Below the pieces are notes generated by a model. That model saw only the letters and a list, made by a program, of their open reading frames with translations. It did not search any database and was not told the DNA's origin. Made by a program: the position numbers and the translations under genes. From Candidatus Gastranaerophilales bacterium (GTDB lineage Bacteria > Cyanobacteriota > Vampirovibrionia > Gastranaerophilales > Gastranaerophilaceae): a DNA stretch of 58,583 nucleotides. The stretch lies in NCBI GenBank assembly GCA_944326605.1, contig CALVEM010000013.1, positions 1 to 58,583 on the forward strand, given 5' to 3'. Numbering within the stretch: position 1 is the first letter of the stretch; each line of letters begins with the position of its first letter. Positions 9,526-19,128 of the stretch are shown here, piece by piece.

Positions 9526-9954
9526 CTACTTTTTATGATGCCTGAAAGCATAATATTTAAATAGTAAGTAAGTTACGACAGCAGCAAGCATAATAGAAAC
9601 CAGCTGTCCTACATAAACATTTTTTGTCACATATCTAACAATAGCTTCCAGTATAATTGCGTTAAATGCATAACTCACAACCCAGGTAGTACAACATTTT
9701 AAATACTCTTTGAGCCAGTGTCCTTTTGTACAAAAAACGAAAACTTTTTGATTTACAAAAGAAAACACAGAAGAAATTGCCCACTGAAGAGCTACACAAA
9801 TTTGATAATTTTCCTGTCCTATTAAATAAACGGCAATTGCAAAAATTATGTAAGAAAATGCGGCATTAACTCCTCCGACAAACAAAAATCTTAATTTGTC
9901 AGGGATTGTACACCATTTATTATAAAGGTTTAGTGCTGCTTCTCTTGCCATCAA
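9526..9954 (-). CDS. GtrA-family membrane protein
   Basis: The 142-residue protein has four hydrophobic helices and the GtrA signature KLRFLFVGGVNAAFSYIIF near the N terminus and LLFKYYAFR at the C terminus. GtrA-like proteins are thought to help move lipid-linked sugars across the membrane during surface polysaccharide or teichoic acid modification. Its start overlaps the gatD stop by 4 bases, so the two are translationally coupled. Confidence 0.85.
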   Translation of the reverse strand: MMAREAALNLYNKWCTIPDKLRFLFVGGVNAAFSYIIFAIAVYLIGQENYQICVALQWAISSVFSFVNQKVFVFCTKGHWLKEYLKCCTTWVVSYAFNAIILEAIVRYVTKNVYVGQLVSIMLAAVVTYLLFKYYAFRHHKK

Positions 9955-10685
9955 TATGCCTTTCCGACAAGTGAATTGTGAGTGTTAAGTTCCAATTCAT
10001 CATCAAGTTTTGACAATTGTATTTTTTCTCCGCAGCGTTTTTCTAGAGCAAGTTCAATTAAATAATCAGCAAAATTAGGATTTTTCGGGAGCAGCGAGCC
10101 ATGCAGATATGTTCCGAATACGTTTTTATAGCGCGCACCTTCTGTTTTGTCCTCACCGTTATTTCCGTTGCCGACTGTAACTTTTCCGAGCGGTCTTGTA
10201 TCACCTTGAAGATAAGTTAACCCGCTGTGATTTTCAAATCCCACAAGAGTTTCAGGATTTAAAAAATCGGTTTGAACTGTAACGTTGCCGATAAATCTTT
10301 TTTTACCAGCAACAGTATAAGCATCCAGCAAACTAATGCCCTTCAATTTATCACCTTCAAACGGTTGATAGTAATGTCCAAAGAGCTGATACCCGCCGCA
10401 AATTCCTAAGAAAACAGCATTTTTGTCACGTTCGGAAGTTAAGAATGCTTTATGTTTATAAAGCTCTCCGGCGACTTCCTGCTGCTGCCGGTCCTGACCG
10501 CCGCCGATAAAATATAAATCATGCTCTTTTATGCTGTCACCAATTCCTATAGGATCATATTCAACATCAATACCGCGCCATTCACAACGTTTTGTAAGCG
10601 TGATTATATTTCCCATATCCCCGTAAAGGTTTAAAAGTTTAGGATAAAGATGTCCTATTGATAATTTCAAACTTCCTTCTTTCAT
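9951..10685 (-). CDS. gatD: Lipid II isoglutaminyl synthase, glutaminase subunit GatD
   Basis: This 244-residue class I glutamine amidotransferase belongs to the CobB/CobQ-like group. The catalytic Cys lies in FLGICGGYQLFG and the His in FGTYLHGSLLPKNP. GatD with MurT amidates the D-glutamate of lipid II in peptidoglycan. Residues near the N terminus (HLYPKLLNLYGDMGNI) are typical of GatD. MurT, normally adjacent, is not next to it here; the downstream partner is the GtrA protein. Divergent from tatD with a 39-base gap. Confidence 0.85.
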   Translation of the reverse strand: MKEGSLKLSIGHLYPKLLNLYGDMGNIITLTKRCEWRGIDVEYDPIGIGDSIKEHDLYFIGGGQDRQQQEVAGELYKHKAFLTSERDKNAVFLGICGGYQLFGHYYQPFEGDKLKGISLLDAYTVAGKKRFIGNVTVQTDFLNPETLVGFENHSGLTYLQGDTRPLGKVTVGNGNNGEDKTEGARYKNVFGTYLHGSLLPKNPNFADYLIELALEKRCGEKIQLSKLDDELELNTHNSLVGKAY

Positions 10686-10724
10686 GACTTTATTATATCA
10701 CAATAATCGTGTTACAATTAAACT

Positions 10725-11480
10725 ATGATAGATACACATACACACATAAATATGATAGAAGGCATTACAATAGATGAAATTCTAAAAATTGCAAAAGAAA
10801 ACTATGTTGACAAACTGATAGTTCCCGCTGCAAATCCTAAGGATTTCAAGGATATTGTCGAACTCATTAATAAATACGACAATGTATACGGAATGCTCGG
10901 AGTGCATCCGTCTGATGCAAAAGACTGGAATGACAATCTTATTGATGAAATAAAAACTCTTGCTGAAAACAAAAAAATTGTTGCAATAGGAGAAATCGGA
11001 CTGGATTATTACTGGGATAAAAGCTTTAATGAACTTCAAAAAGAAATTTTCATAAAGCAGATTAAACTTGCAAACGAATTAAATCTTCCAATTGACGTCC
11101 ACGACAGAGAAGCACACAAAGACACATTTGATATTCTGAAGGAATATAATACGGGTTCAAAAGTTATTATGCATTGTTTTTCTGGCAGCGTTGAATTTGC
11201 AAAAGAATGTATAAAAGAAGGCTGGTATCTAGGAATAGGCGGAGTTGTAACCTTTAAAAACGCAATAAAAATGAAAGAAGTTGTACAGTCAGTTCCGCTA
11301 GAACACATACTACTTGAAACAGATGCGCCTTATCTGACACCTGTCCCTTTCCGCGGGACTGAAAACCAGCCTGCTTATGTAAAATTTGCTGCGGAAGAAA
11401 TTGCAAAACTGCGGGGAACAACATTTGAAGAAGTAAATAACATCACTACAACAAATGCAGAAAGAGTGTTTGTGCTATGA
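10725..11480 (+). CDS. tatD: TatD-family metal-dependent hydrolase/DNase
   Basis: The 251-residue TIM-barrel protein has the family's metal ligands: MIDTHTHI, GEIGLDYYW, the PIDVHDREAH segment, MHCFSGS and LETDAPYLTP. TatD proteins act as 3'-5' exonucleases on DNA, or possibly as D-amino-acid tRNA deacylases. The stop overlaps the tlyA start by 4 bases (ATGA), which indicates an operon. Confidence 0.92.
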   Translation: MIDTHTHINMIEGITIDEILKIAKENYVDKLIVPAANPKDFKDIVELINKYDNVYGMLGVHPSDAKDWNDNLIDEIKTLAENKKIVAIGEIGLDYYWDKSFNELQKEIFIKQIKLANELNLPIDVHDREAHKDTFDILKEYNTGSKVIMHCFSGSVEFAKECIKEGWYLGIGGVVTFKNAIKMKEVVQSVPLEHILLETDAPYLTPVPFRGTENQPAYVKFAAEEIAKLRGTTFEEVNNITTTNAERVFVL

Positions 11481-12289
11481 AAGAACGTTTGGACAAGTAT
11501 CTGACGGATTTAGGCTATTTTGAGACCAAAAGCAAAGCAGCAGCGGCAATTCTTGCAGGGCATGTTAAAATCAATGACGAATATATTACAAAAGCCGGAT
11601 TTCAAATTAATCCTTCAAAAGAATACGATATTGTTGTTAAATCAATGCCTTATGTTTCGCGCGGCGGATTTAAGCTGAAAAAAGCGCTTGATGCATTTAA
11701 TTTTAATGTGGAAGGAAGGATTTGCTTTGATGCAGGTGCTTCAACCGGAGGATTTACGGACTGCCTTTTACAAAACGGCGCAAAATTTGTTTATGCGGTT
11801 GATGTCGGATACGGACAGCTTGATTGGAAAATACGCTCTGACAATCGTGTAAAAATAATTGAAAAAACAAACTTAAAAATATGCGAATACTCTGACATTT
11901 ATGAAGATAACGAACCCGTTGCAGATTTACTTGTCAGTGACCTTTCTTTTATATCACTTACAAGAGTTCTTGAAAACTTAAAAAAGCTTATGGATCCGAA
12001 TTTTCATGAAATGATTTGTCTTATAAAGCCGCAATTTGAAGCAGGTAAAGAAAAAGTTGAAAAAGGCGGAGTTGTAAGAGATAAAAAAGTCCACAGCGAA
12101 GTTATTGAAAATGTTATAAACTTTGCAAAAAATCTCGGTTATTCAATTAAAGGTCTGACTTACTCATCAATTAAAGGACCTTCCGGAAATATTGAATACC
12201 TTGTATGGCTTTCAACAGAACAAAATCAAACAGAGAATTTTGATATTGCTGCTATTGTTAATGAAGCGCATAAAATATTAAATAATTAA
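11477..12289 (+). CDS. tlyA: TlyA-family rRNA 2'-O-methyltransferase
   Basis: The 270-residue protein has an N-terminal S4 RNA-binding domain (RLDKYLTDLGYFETKSKA, about 1-60) and an FtsJ-like methyltransferase domain. The SAM site is FDAGASTGGFTDCLL, and DLLVSDLSFISL follows. TlyA methylates ribose positions in 16S and 23S rRNA in actinobacteria; in this lineage the target is inferred. Coupled to tatD. The 3' end overlaps the next, convergent gene by 4 bases. Confidence 0.92.
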   Translation: MKERLDKYLTDLGYFETKSKAAAAILAGHVKINDEYITKAGFQINPSKEYDIVVKSMPYVSRGGFKLKKALDAFNFNVEGRICFDAGASTGGFTDCLLQNGAKFVYAVDVGYGQLDWKIRSDNRVKIIEKTNLKICEYSDIYEDNEPVADLLVSDLSFISLTRVLENLKKLMDPNFHEMICLIKPQFEAGKEKVEKGGVVRDKKVHSEVIENVINFAKNLGYSIKGLTYSSIKGPSGNIEYLVWLSTEQNQTENFDIAAIVNEAHKILNN

Positions 12290-12708
12290 ACCTTAGGAAC
12301 AGTAACCAGAGGAGTTGCACCGTACAAATCTATATATCTGAAAAAGTTCAAAACAACTCCCGGAGGGAAAAAGTAATTGTTATTTGTCGGAGTAATTTTG
12401 AGCATAGAGTGCTTATCGTCAACTTTTACAACGCTTGCAAGATATTGTTTATTAACAGCCGTAAACAAAATATATCCCGTCTTTGACTGAATTTCTTCCA
12501 CATCAAAATTATTAGCATTAGCACTTGCTATAGCCATATAAAACAATTTGTCCTGAGGCAGAATATAAGTTCTTGTACAGATATTAAAATTGACATTCTG
12601 CGGAGTTATAAGATTACTCAGAAGCAGATCCTCTTCGGCAAATGCTCTCACCGTAGTAAATAGACAAACTAACATAAAAGTTATTAAAAATTTTACTGCT
12701 CTTTCCAT
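12286..12708 (-). CDS. Small secreted protein of unknown function (140 aa)
   Basis: An N-terminal signal peptide (residues 5-24, cleavage near AFAEE) precedes a roughly 115-residue mature domain without recognised family. Its text (PQDKLFYMAIASANANNFDVEEIQSKTGYILFTAVNKQYLA) looks like a small alpha/beta fold that might bind the envelope. The ATG lies inside the last codons of polA (16-base overlap), so it is read from the polA transcript. Confidence 0.65.
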   Translation of the reverse strand: MERAVKFLITFMLVCLFTTVRAFAEEDLLLSNLITPQNVNFNICTRTYILPQDKLFYMAIASANANNFDVEEIQSKTGYILFTAVNKQYLASVVKVDDKHSMLKITPTNNNYFFPPGVVLNFFRYIDLYGATPLVTVPKV

Positions 12709-15545
12709 GATTCACCTACATTAATGTCGACTACGAGAGGAACCGAAAGCGGCTGATTTAGCTCCATTGCCTCTTGAACAAGTTTTTTTACTACCTCCAA
12801 TTCTGATTTTAGAACCTCTACAACAAGCTCGTCATGCACTTGAATAATCATTTTTGATTTAAGATTATTCTCTTTTAATTTATTTGAGAACTCAATCATC
12901 GCTATTTTCATCAAATCAGCAGCGGAGCCCTGCATAGGTTGATTTATTGCCGCGCGTTTTGCAAATTCCCTTATCATAGCGTTAGAACTTGAAAGTTCTG
13001 ATGAGAGATAGCGTTTGCGTCCAAAAATTGTCTGAACATAGCCTTTTTCTTCCGCATCTTTTACTGTACCTTCCATATAAGCTTTTACTCTCGGATAAGT
13101 TGCAAAATATCGGTTAATAAAGTCTTCTGCCTCTGCATTAGAAATTCCAAGCGCCTTTGCAAGACCATATTTACTCTGTCCGTAAATAATCCCGAAATTA
13201 ACTGCTTTTGACTTATAGCGCATTTCTTTAGTCACCTGTTCGACCGGAACATCAAAAACTTTTGAAGCAGTAAGCGTATGAACGTCAATCCCGCTGTTAA
13301 AAGCTTCCAACAGATGCTTATCCTGAGTAATATGAGCAAGAAGACGCAGTTCAATTTGAGAATAATCAGCAGATAAAATCAACCCGTTTTCTTTATCCTC
13401 CGGCACAAAAGCGTTTCGAATTTTATTACCTTCTTCTGTTCTGACAGGAATATTTTGCAAATTCGGATTTGATGAAGATAATCTGCCTGTAGCAGTAACA
13501 GTCTGATTGTATGTTGTATGAATTCGCCTGTCTTTTATATCAATTAAAGCCGGTAATGCTTCCGTGTAAGTTGATTTTAATTTCGCGTATTTTCTATAGT
13601 TCAGAATTAATTGCGCTATCTCATAGTCTTCCGCAAGTTCCTCCAATACTGCTGCGTTTGTTGAATAATTTGTCTTACCGCGCTTTTTCTTAGCTTTTAA
13701 TCCCATTTTTTCAAACAGAACTTCACCAACCTGACGCGGAGAATTTATATTAAAATGACAACCTGCAAGTTCAAATATTTTTTCTTCTATTTGCGCAAGC
13801 TCTAAATTCATTGATACTGTCAATTGCGCAAGATACATTTCATCAACGGAAACTCCGTCATATTCCATATCAGCAAGAACAAATGTCAGAGGAATTTCAA
13901 TATTATATACAATATCCAGCTCTTTTTCATCTAAATCAGAACACCAGAATTTTACAAGCTCTAAGACAGTAACTGCCTCATCACATGCGTGAGACAAAGC
14001 GCTTTCTAACGGCGCATCGCTAAATTTAATCTGTTTTTTCTTATCTTTTTCAAAAGGAGCAAAAGGCAAAATAGCATGACTTAAATGTTCCATTGCCTGA
14101 ATATCAAGTTCATGATTTCTCTGCGGATCTTTAACGTAACTTGCAAGCATTGTATCAAAAATTATACCTTTGCTTAAAATACCGTTGCATCTCAAAACAT
14201 TGTAAGCACTTTTAGCATTATGTGTAACTTTTTTTATTTGTTCATTTTCAAAAAATGGTTTCAATGCATCCAGTACATCTTTTACGCGCAGCTGATTGTC
14301 GACATTTGAATGATTAACCGGAATATAAAAACTCTTATAATCCGAACCGGAATCTGTGTAACTTATTCTATTATCAACAGCAAAATTATCATTAAAAGCA
14401 AATGATATGCCAAGAATTTCCGAACCCACAGCACTATTAATATTTGCATATATTTTAAAAGCCGCAAGAGTTTGCCTATTTAAATCATCAACAAGCGCGC
14501 TTAAATCTGAAGAATCTGTAATGAGTTTGTTTTCACTGTTATACCCTGATTCTTTATTAATTTCTTCGTTTACAGCTTCTGAAAAGAAACCGAGCTGACA
14601 TGTCCCGCTATTATCAGGCAACACAACCGGTGCTGTACGCTCAACTTTATCAAAAGAATACATAATTTCATTTATATTCTTTATGAACGTATAAAACTGC
14701 ATCTTTTTAAGATATTCAGTAACTACAGAAATAGGCGGCAGTTCAACTTTAGTTTTATCAAAATCAAAATTGATATCAAGATTTCTGACAATTGTTGCAA
14801 GATACTGGCTCATCTTAGCCTGTTCTTTTCCTGCGCAAATCTTTTCTCTTACAGATTTTTCAGGAATATTTTCACAATCCGCAAGAATATTATCAAGCGT
14901 TCCATATTTTGCAAGAAGTTTTTGAGCAGTCTTTTCACCAATGCCTTTTACACCGGGAATACAGTCAGATGTATCGCCTCTCAGCCCTTTGTAGTCAATT
15001 ACCTGATCAGGATAAACTCCTAATTTTTCGTATATCTTCTCCCAGTTGTATTCGACAAGTTCACCTTTAGACGGAAGAATAACTTTAACACATCCTTCTT
15101 TATCCACAAGCTGAAAAGCATCCTGATCGCCGGTCAGGATTAAAACCTTGTGCCCGAGTTCACATGCTTCCTTAGAAATTGTTCCTATAACATCATCAGC
15201 CTCATAGCCTTCTTTAGTATAAATCGGGATATTAAAAGCCTTTAACCCTTCGTAAATAAGCTCCATTTGTGTTCGCATATTATCAGGCATGGCTTCACGA
15301 TTACTTTTATATTCCGAGTAACTTTCCGTTCTGAACGTATGATGGCTGACATCAAAAGCAACAGCTATTGCATCAGCTTTCAAATTTTCGTTTTTCAACA
15401 GGTCAAAAATAGCCTTAAAAAAACCATATACGGCCCAGGTAGGCTTACCGTCAGACGTTCTCATATTAGAACGTTCAAGTGCATAATACTGTCTGAACGC
15501 TAACGCATGTCCGTCAATTAAAATAAGAGTTTTACTATTCCCCAT
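12693..15545 (-). CDS. polA: DNA polymerase I
   Basis: The 950-residue protein fills gaps and removes primers. It has an N-terminal 5'-3' exonuclease (ILIDGHALAFRQYYAL, GDTSDCIPGVKGIGEKTA), a central 3'-5' exonuclease-like domain (about 340-540) and a C-terminal family A polymerase (SADYSQIELRLLAHIT, KAVNFGIIYGQSKYGLAKALG, IIQVHDELVVE). The central domain lacks the expected metal-binding residues. The position of the DxE motif reads AAFKIYAN, and the NxKxD motif reads NAKSA. Proofreading is therefore probably lost, as in Thermus and Bacillus Pol I. A small secreted-protein gene overlaps its 3' end. Confidence 0.97.
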   Translation of the reverse strand: MGNSKTLILIDGHALAFRQYYALERSNMRTSDGKPTWAVYGFFKAIFDLLKNENLKADAIAVAFDVSHHTFRTESYSEYKSNREAMPDNMRTQMELIYEGLKAFNIPIYTKEGYEADDVIGTISKEACELGHKVLILTGDQDAFQLVDKEGCVKVILPSKGELVEYNWEKIYEKLGVYPDQVIDYKGLRGDTSDCIPGVKGIGEKTAQKLLAKYGTLDNILADCENIPEKSVREKICAGKEQAKMSQYLATIVRNLDINFDFDKTKVELPPISVVTEYLKKMQFYTFIKNINEIMYSFDKVERTAPVVLPDNSGTCQLGFFSEAVNEEINKESGYNSENKLITDSSDLSALVDDLNRQTLAAFKIYANINSAVGSEILGISFAFNDNFAVDNRISYTDSGSDYKSFYIPVNHSNVDNQLRVKDVLDALKPFFENEQIKKVTHNAKSAYNVLRCNGILSKGIIFDTMLASYVKDPQRNHELDIQAMEHLSHAILPFAPFEKDKKKQIKFSDAPLESALSHACDEAVTVLELVKFWCSDLDEKELDIVYNIEIPLTFVLADMEYDGVSVDEMYLAQLTVSMNLELAQIEEKIFELAGCHFNINSPRQVGEVLFEKMGLKAKKKRGKTNYSTNAAVLEELAEDYEIAQLILNYRKYAKLKSTYTEALPALIDIKDRRIHTTYNQTVTATGRLSSSNPNLQNIPVRTEEGNKIRNAFVPEDKENGLILSADYSQIELRLLAHITQDKHLLEAFNSGIDVHTLTASKVFDVPVEQVTKEMRYKSKAVNFGIIYGQSKYGLAKALGISNAEAEDFINRYFATYPRVKAYMEGTVKDAEEKGYVQTIFGRKRYLSSELSSSNAMIREFAKRAAINQPMQGSAADLMKIAMIEFSNKLKENNLKSKMIIQVHDELVVEVLKSELEVVKKLVQEAMELNQPLSVPLVVDINVGESWKEQ

Positions 15546-15608
15546 AAATATATTTTTTCATAAATACATACATTTTTCAAATATGTTAAGTAAAATTTCA
15601 CTAAAAAA

Positions 15609-15625
15609 GCGGATATATTATCCGC
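15609..15625 (-). terminator. Terminator downstream of clpX
   Basis: A GCGGATA/TATCCGC hairpin with a 3-base loop is followed on the minus strand by six T, 10 bases past the clpX stop. It closes the tig-clpP-clpX cluster. Confidence 0.85.
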
Positions 15626-15634
15626 CTTAATTAG

Positions 15635-16936
15635 TTACGCTGAAATTTCTTTATCGTTATTCTGGGTCGGAAGCGGTACAACTTCTGCATTTTTTCTGTT
15701 TTTTACCATATCTGCTGTAACAACGAATTTTGTTATATCGCCTTTTGTCGGAACATCGTACATTACATCAAGCATGATTTCTTCAACAATAGAACGCAGC
15801 GCACGTGCACCGGTTTTACGTTTAATTGCTTCTTGTGCAATTAAATCAATAGCCTCCGGCTCAAATTCGAGATCAACACCATCCATTTCCAAAAGTGCCT
15901 GATATTGTTTCAATACAGCATTTTTAGGTTCTGTTAAAATCATTTTCAATGTTTTTTCATTGAGTTGATCAAGAACTGCATACACAGGAACGCGGCCGAT
16001 AAATTCCGGAATCATACCGAATTTAAGCAAGTCTTCCGGCTGCAATTTTTTAAGCATCCTTGCGGCAGCAGCTTCCTTTTCAATTTGCGTCATAGGAGCT
16101 TTTGCACCGAAACCTATTGATGTGCCTTCACCTGCTCTGCGTTCAACGATTTTTTCTAAACCGACAAACGCACCGCCTACAATAAACAGAATATTTTTTG
16201 TATCTATTTCAATGAACTCCTGATGTGGATGTTTTCTACCGCCCTGAGGAGGGACATGAGCGACAGTACCCTCAATCATTTTCAATAACGCCTGCTGAAC
16301 ACCCTCGCCTGATACATCGCGGGTAATAGAAGTATTTTCGGATTTTCTTGAAATTTTATCAATTTCATCAATATAAATAATACCGCGCTCTGCCTTAGCA
16401 GAATCAAACTCAGCATTCTGATAAAGACGGAGAAGAATATTTTCAACATCATCGCCGACATAACCTGCTTCCGTCAAAGTTGTAGCATCAGCAACAGCAA
16501 AAGGTACGTCAAGCATTTTAGCAAGCGTTTGCGCCAGCAAAGTTTTACCTGAACCTGTCGGACCGACCAGAAGAATATTTGACTTTTGAATTTCAACAGC
16601 ATCTTTATCATTATCTTTATTATGTTTCAACCTTTTATAATGGTTATAAACAGCTACAGACAATACTTTTTTTGCATCATCCTGACCTACAATGTATTCA
16701 TCAAGATAGGCCTTGATTTCATGCGGTTTTGGAATAGGTTTTTCTTCTGCGGAACTTTCACTGTCAGATCCTTCTTTGTCTTTATTTTCAAAGAATTCTT
16801 CATCCAAAATTTGATTACACAAATCAACGCATTCATCACAAATATAAACCTCGGGACCGGCAATTAATTTTTTAACCTGATCCTGTGATTTGCCGCAAAA
16901 TGAACATTTTAATCTGCTGTCATCATGTTTTACCAT
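15635..16936 (-). CDS. clpX: ClpX, ATPase subunit of the ClpXP protease
   Basis: ClpX unfolds tagged proteins and feeds them to ClpP. The 433-residue protein has the N-terminal zinc-binding domain (CSFCGKSQ ... CDECVDLC), Walker A (GPTGSGKT), Walker B (IIYIDEIDK), the [22 protein letters not shown] sensor region and the IGFGA loop used to dock on ClpP. The 53-base gap to clpP on the same strand makes an operon likely. Confidence 0.98.
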   Translation of the reverse strand: MVKHDDSRLKCSFCGKSQDQVKKLIAGPEVYICDECVDLCNQILDEEFFENKDKEGSDSESSAEEKPIPKPHEIKAYLDEYIVGQDDAKKVLSVAVYNHYKRLKHNKDNDKDAVEIQKSNILLVGPTGSGKTLLAQTLAKMLDVPFAVADATTLTEAGYVGDDVENILLRLYQNAEFDSAKAERGIIYIDEIDKISRKSENTSITRDVSGEGVQQALLKMIEGTVAHVPPQGGRKHPHQEFIEIDTKNILFIVGGAFVGLEKIVERRAGEGTSIGFGAKAPMTQIEKEAAAARMLKKLQPEDLLKFGMIPEFIGRVPVYAVLDQLNEKTLKMILTEPKNAVLKQYQALLEMDGVDLEFEPEAIDLIAQEAIKRKTGARALRSIVEEIMLDVMYDVPTKGDITKFVVTADMVKNRKNAEVVPLPTQNNDKEISA

Positions 16937-16989
16937 TTTTTATACCGTAGCTTACGAAACAAATGTAACGCTTGCCAATCCTTTCTTTA

Positions 16990-17580
16990 TTACTTAATTG
17001 CATCTCTTGATATAACTTTATCAATCATACCGTATTCCAAAGCTTCTGCCGGTGTCATAATATAGTCACGATCGGTGTCTTTTTCAATTTTTTTGATGGA
17101 TTGACCGGTATTAGAAGCCAAAATTTCATTCAAAGATTTTTTAATTCTGATTATCTCTGCTGCCTGAATTTCAATATCAGTAGCCTGTCCTTGAGCGCCA
17201 CCTAAAGGCTGATGAATTAACACTCTTGAATGAGGGAGTGCCATACGTTTACCTTTAGCACCTGAAGACAGTAAAAATGCACCCATAGAAGCAGCCTGGC
17301 CGAGACAAATTGTAGAAACATCAGCTCTAATATGCTGCATTGTATCATAGATGGCAAAACCAGCCGTAACGCTTCCGCCCGGGCTGTTAATATAAAGCAT
17401 AATATCCTTTTCAGGATTTTCGCTGTCTAATAATAATAATTGTGCAACAACAAGATTTGCGACCATATCATCAATAGGAGTTCCTAAGAAAATAATTCTT
17501 TCTCTCAACAATCTGGAAAAAATGTCGAAAGAACGTTCCCCTCTGCTTGATTGTTCTATTACTACAGGTACAAAGCTCAT
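16990..17580 (-). CDS. clpP: ClpP, proteolytic subunit
   Basis: This serine protease forms tetradecameric barrels. The catalytic Ser is in [13 protein letters not shown], the His in [10 protein letters not shown], and the Asp in DTDRDYIMT. The 196-residue length is standard. It lies between tig and clpX in the classical order tig-clpP-clpX. Confidence 0.98.
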   Translation of the reverse strand: MSFVPVVIEQSSRGERSFDIFSRLLRERIIFLGTPIDDMVANLVVAQLLLLDSENPEKDIMLYINSPGGSVTAGFAIYDTMQHIRADVSTICLGQAASMGAFLLSSGAKGKRMALPHSRVLIHQPLGGAQGQATDIEIQAAEIIRIKKSLNEILASNTGQSIKKIEKDTDRDYIMTPAEALEYGMIDKVISRDAIK

Positions 17581-17677
17581 CTTTTTATCCTTTCTTTAAT
17601 AATTAAATTATAAACTATAAATATAAAATAGCAAAGATGTGCCCGAAATAAATCAGGCACATATATTAGATTTTTAA

Positions 17678-18970
17678 TTATTTAATTTCTACCGTATTGT
17701 TTTGAATTAAGAAATCTCTTACTTTATCATTAAGAGCTTGCTGAGAAATTGAAGTCAGGACTTCAGGACTTTTGCCAAGCTGTTTTATTAAATCCTGCGG
17801 CTTCATCCCGTAAGCAGCACCGAGTTGTGCGAATTTAGCTTCGATATCTTTTGGTTCAAGCTTAATATTTTCATCTTTTGCAATTTTATCAATAACTAAT
17901 GAATTTTTAATTCTTGTCTTTGCATCTTCATGAAGATTTTTTGTCAATTCATCTTCACCCTGAGATTTAACAAGAGTTTCCCAGGTAATTCCCTGAGCTG
18001 CAAGCCTTTGCTTGTATTCCTCTTTCAAAGATGCAACTTCTCTTTCAATCATTGTTTCGGGGATATCCACTTTTGAAGCATCAATAACAGCTTTGAATAC
18101 TTCATTTTCAGAGTTTTGTTTATTTGTTCTTTCTCTTTGAGAATCCAAATATTTTTGAATATCAGTTTTCAAATCATCTACAGTTTTGAAAGGTCCGACT
18201 TTTTGAGCAAATTCATCATTTAATTCCGGTAATTTCTTTTCTTTTATTTCATTAATTTTAATCTTGAAAGTTGCCGGCTGACCTTTCAATTTTTCATCGT
18301 GGTAATTTTCAGGGAAATTTACCTTGATTTCAAATTCATCGTTCAAATTTTTGCCTACAAGTTGTTCTGCAAATCCGGGGATAAAGTTTGAATGTGCAAG
18401 ATCAAGCGGATAATTTTTAGCATCGCCGCCTTGAATTTTTTCACCGTTACAAAATCCCTCAAAATCAATTACGGCAATGTCAGTATCTTTTGTTGCTCTG
18501 TCAATAACAGTTTCCTGTGTTGCATACTGATTTAGAAGATTATCAATTGATTTTTGCATAGCATCTTCCGCAACAGGAGAATCTTTTACTTCAAGCTTCA
18601 ATCCTTTATATTGACCGAGTGTTACTTCAGGTCTTAATTCGGCTATTGCAGTTACAGTTAAATCTTCACCTACATTAAAATTATAAGATGTAATATACGG
18701 CTGCGAAACAAGATCAAGCTTGTTATCTGCAACAGCCTGATTAATAGCTTTCGGCATAAGATTTTCAATAGCTTCCTGTTTAATTCTTTCTGTTCCGACA
18801 TGTCTTTCAACAACGGAGCGCGGGGCTTTGCCTTTTCTAAAACCGTCAATATTTACATACTGAGAAATTTTTCTGACAGCGTTATTATAAGCGTCAGCAG
18901 CATCTTTTGCAGGAATTGTAATATTTAATTTTACTACATTTTCTTTTTCATTTTCTAAAGTTACTTTCAT
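17678..18970 (-). CDS. tig: Trigger factor, ribosome-associated chaperone
   Basis: The 430-residue protein has the three usual parts. First comes the ribosome-binding domain with the GFRKGKAPRSV loop (about residues 43-53). A FKBP-like prolyl isomerase domain follows (about 160-245), then the long helical C-terminal chaperone domain. It binds nascent chains at the ribosome exit. First gene of the tig-clpP-clpX cluster, with a promoter just upstream. Confidence 0.97.
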   Translation of the reverse strand: MKVTLENEKENVVKLNITIPAKDAADAYNNAVRKISQYVNIDGFRKGKAPRSVVERHVGTERIKQEAIENLMPKAINQAVADNKLDLVSQPYITSYNFNVGEDLTVTAIAELRPEVTLGQYKGLKLEVKDSPVAEDAMQKSIDNLLNQYATQETVIDRATKDTDIAVIDFEGFCNGEKIQGGDAKNYPLDLAHSNFIPGFAEQLVGKNLNDEFEIKVNFPENYHDEKLKGQPATFKIKINEIKEKKLPELNDEFAQKVGPFKTVDDLKTDIQKYLDSQRERTNKQNSENEVFKAVIDASKVDIPETMIEREVASLKEEYKQRLAAQGITWETLVKSQGEDELTKNLHEDAKTRIKNSLVIDKIAKDENIKLEPKDIEAKFAQLGAAYGMKPQDLIKQLGKSPEVLTSISQQALNDKVRDFLIQNNTVEIK

Positions 18971-19006
18971 ATTTTTATCCTTATTTTAATTAATACAACT
19001 AATAAA

Positions 19007-19034
19007 ATAATACTTCAAAAAAGAATTTGTGCAA
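19007..19034 (-). promoter_or_regulatory. Sigma-70 promoter of tig
   Basis: On the minus strand TTGCAC (19034-19029) and TATTAT (19012-19007) are separated by 16 bases, about 40 bases before the tig start. The fit to the housekeeping consensus is good. Confidence 0.6.
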
Positions 19035-19049
19035 GTCTTTAGCACTAAG

Positions 19050-19074
19050 AAAAACCCGTATTTTTCAATACGGG
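19050..19074 (-). terminator. Terminator between pilin locus A and tig
   Basis: An 8-bp stem CCCGTATT/AATACGGG is followed on the minus strand by five T. It would stop transcripts of the pilin-like gene before they reach tig. Confidence 0.8.
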
Positions 19075-19128
19075 AAGGAATGAATACAAACAGACCGCGT
19101 TTGCGGTTGTTCGCTTTAGTAAACAAAT

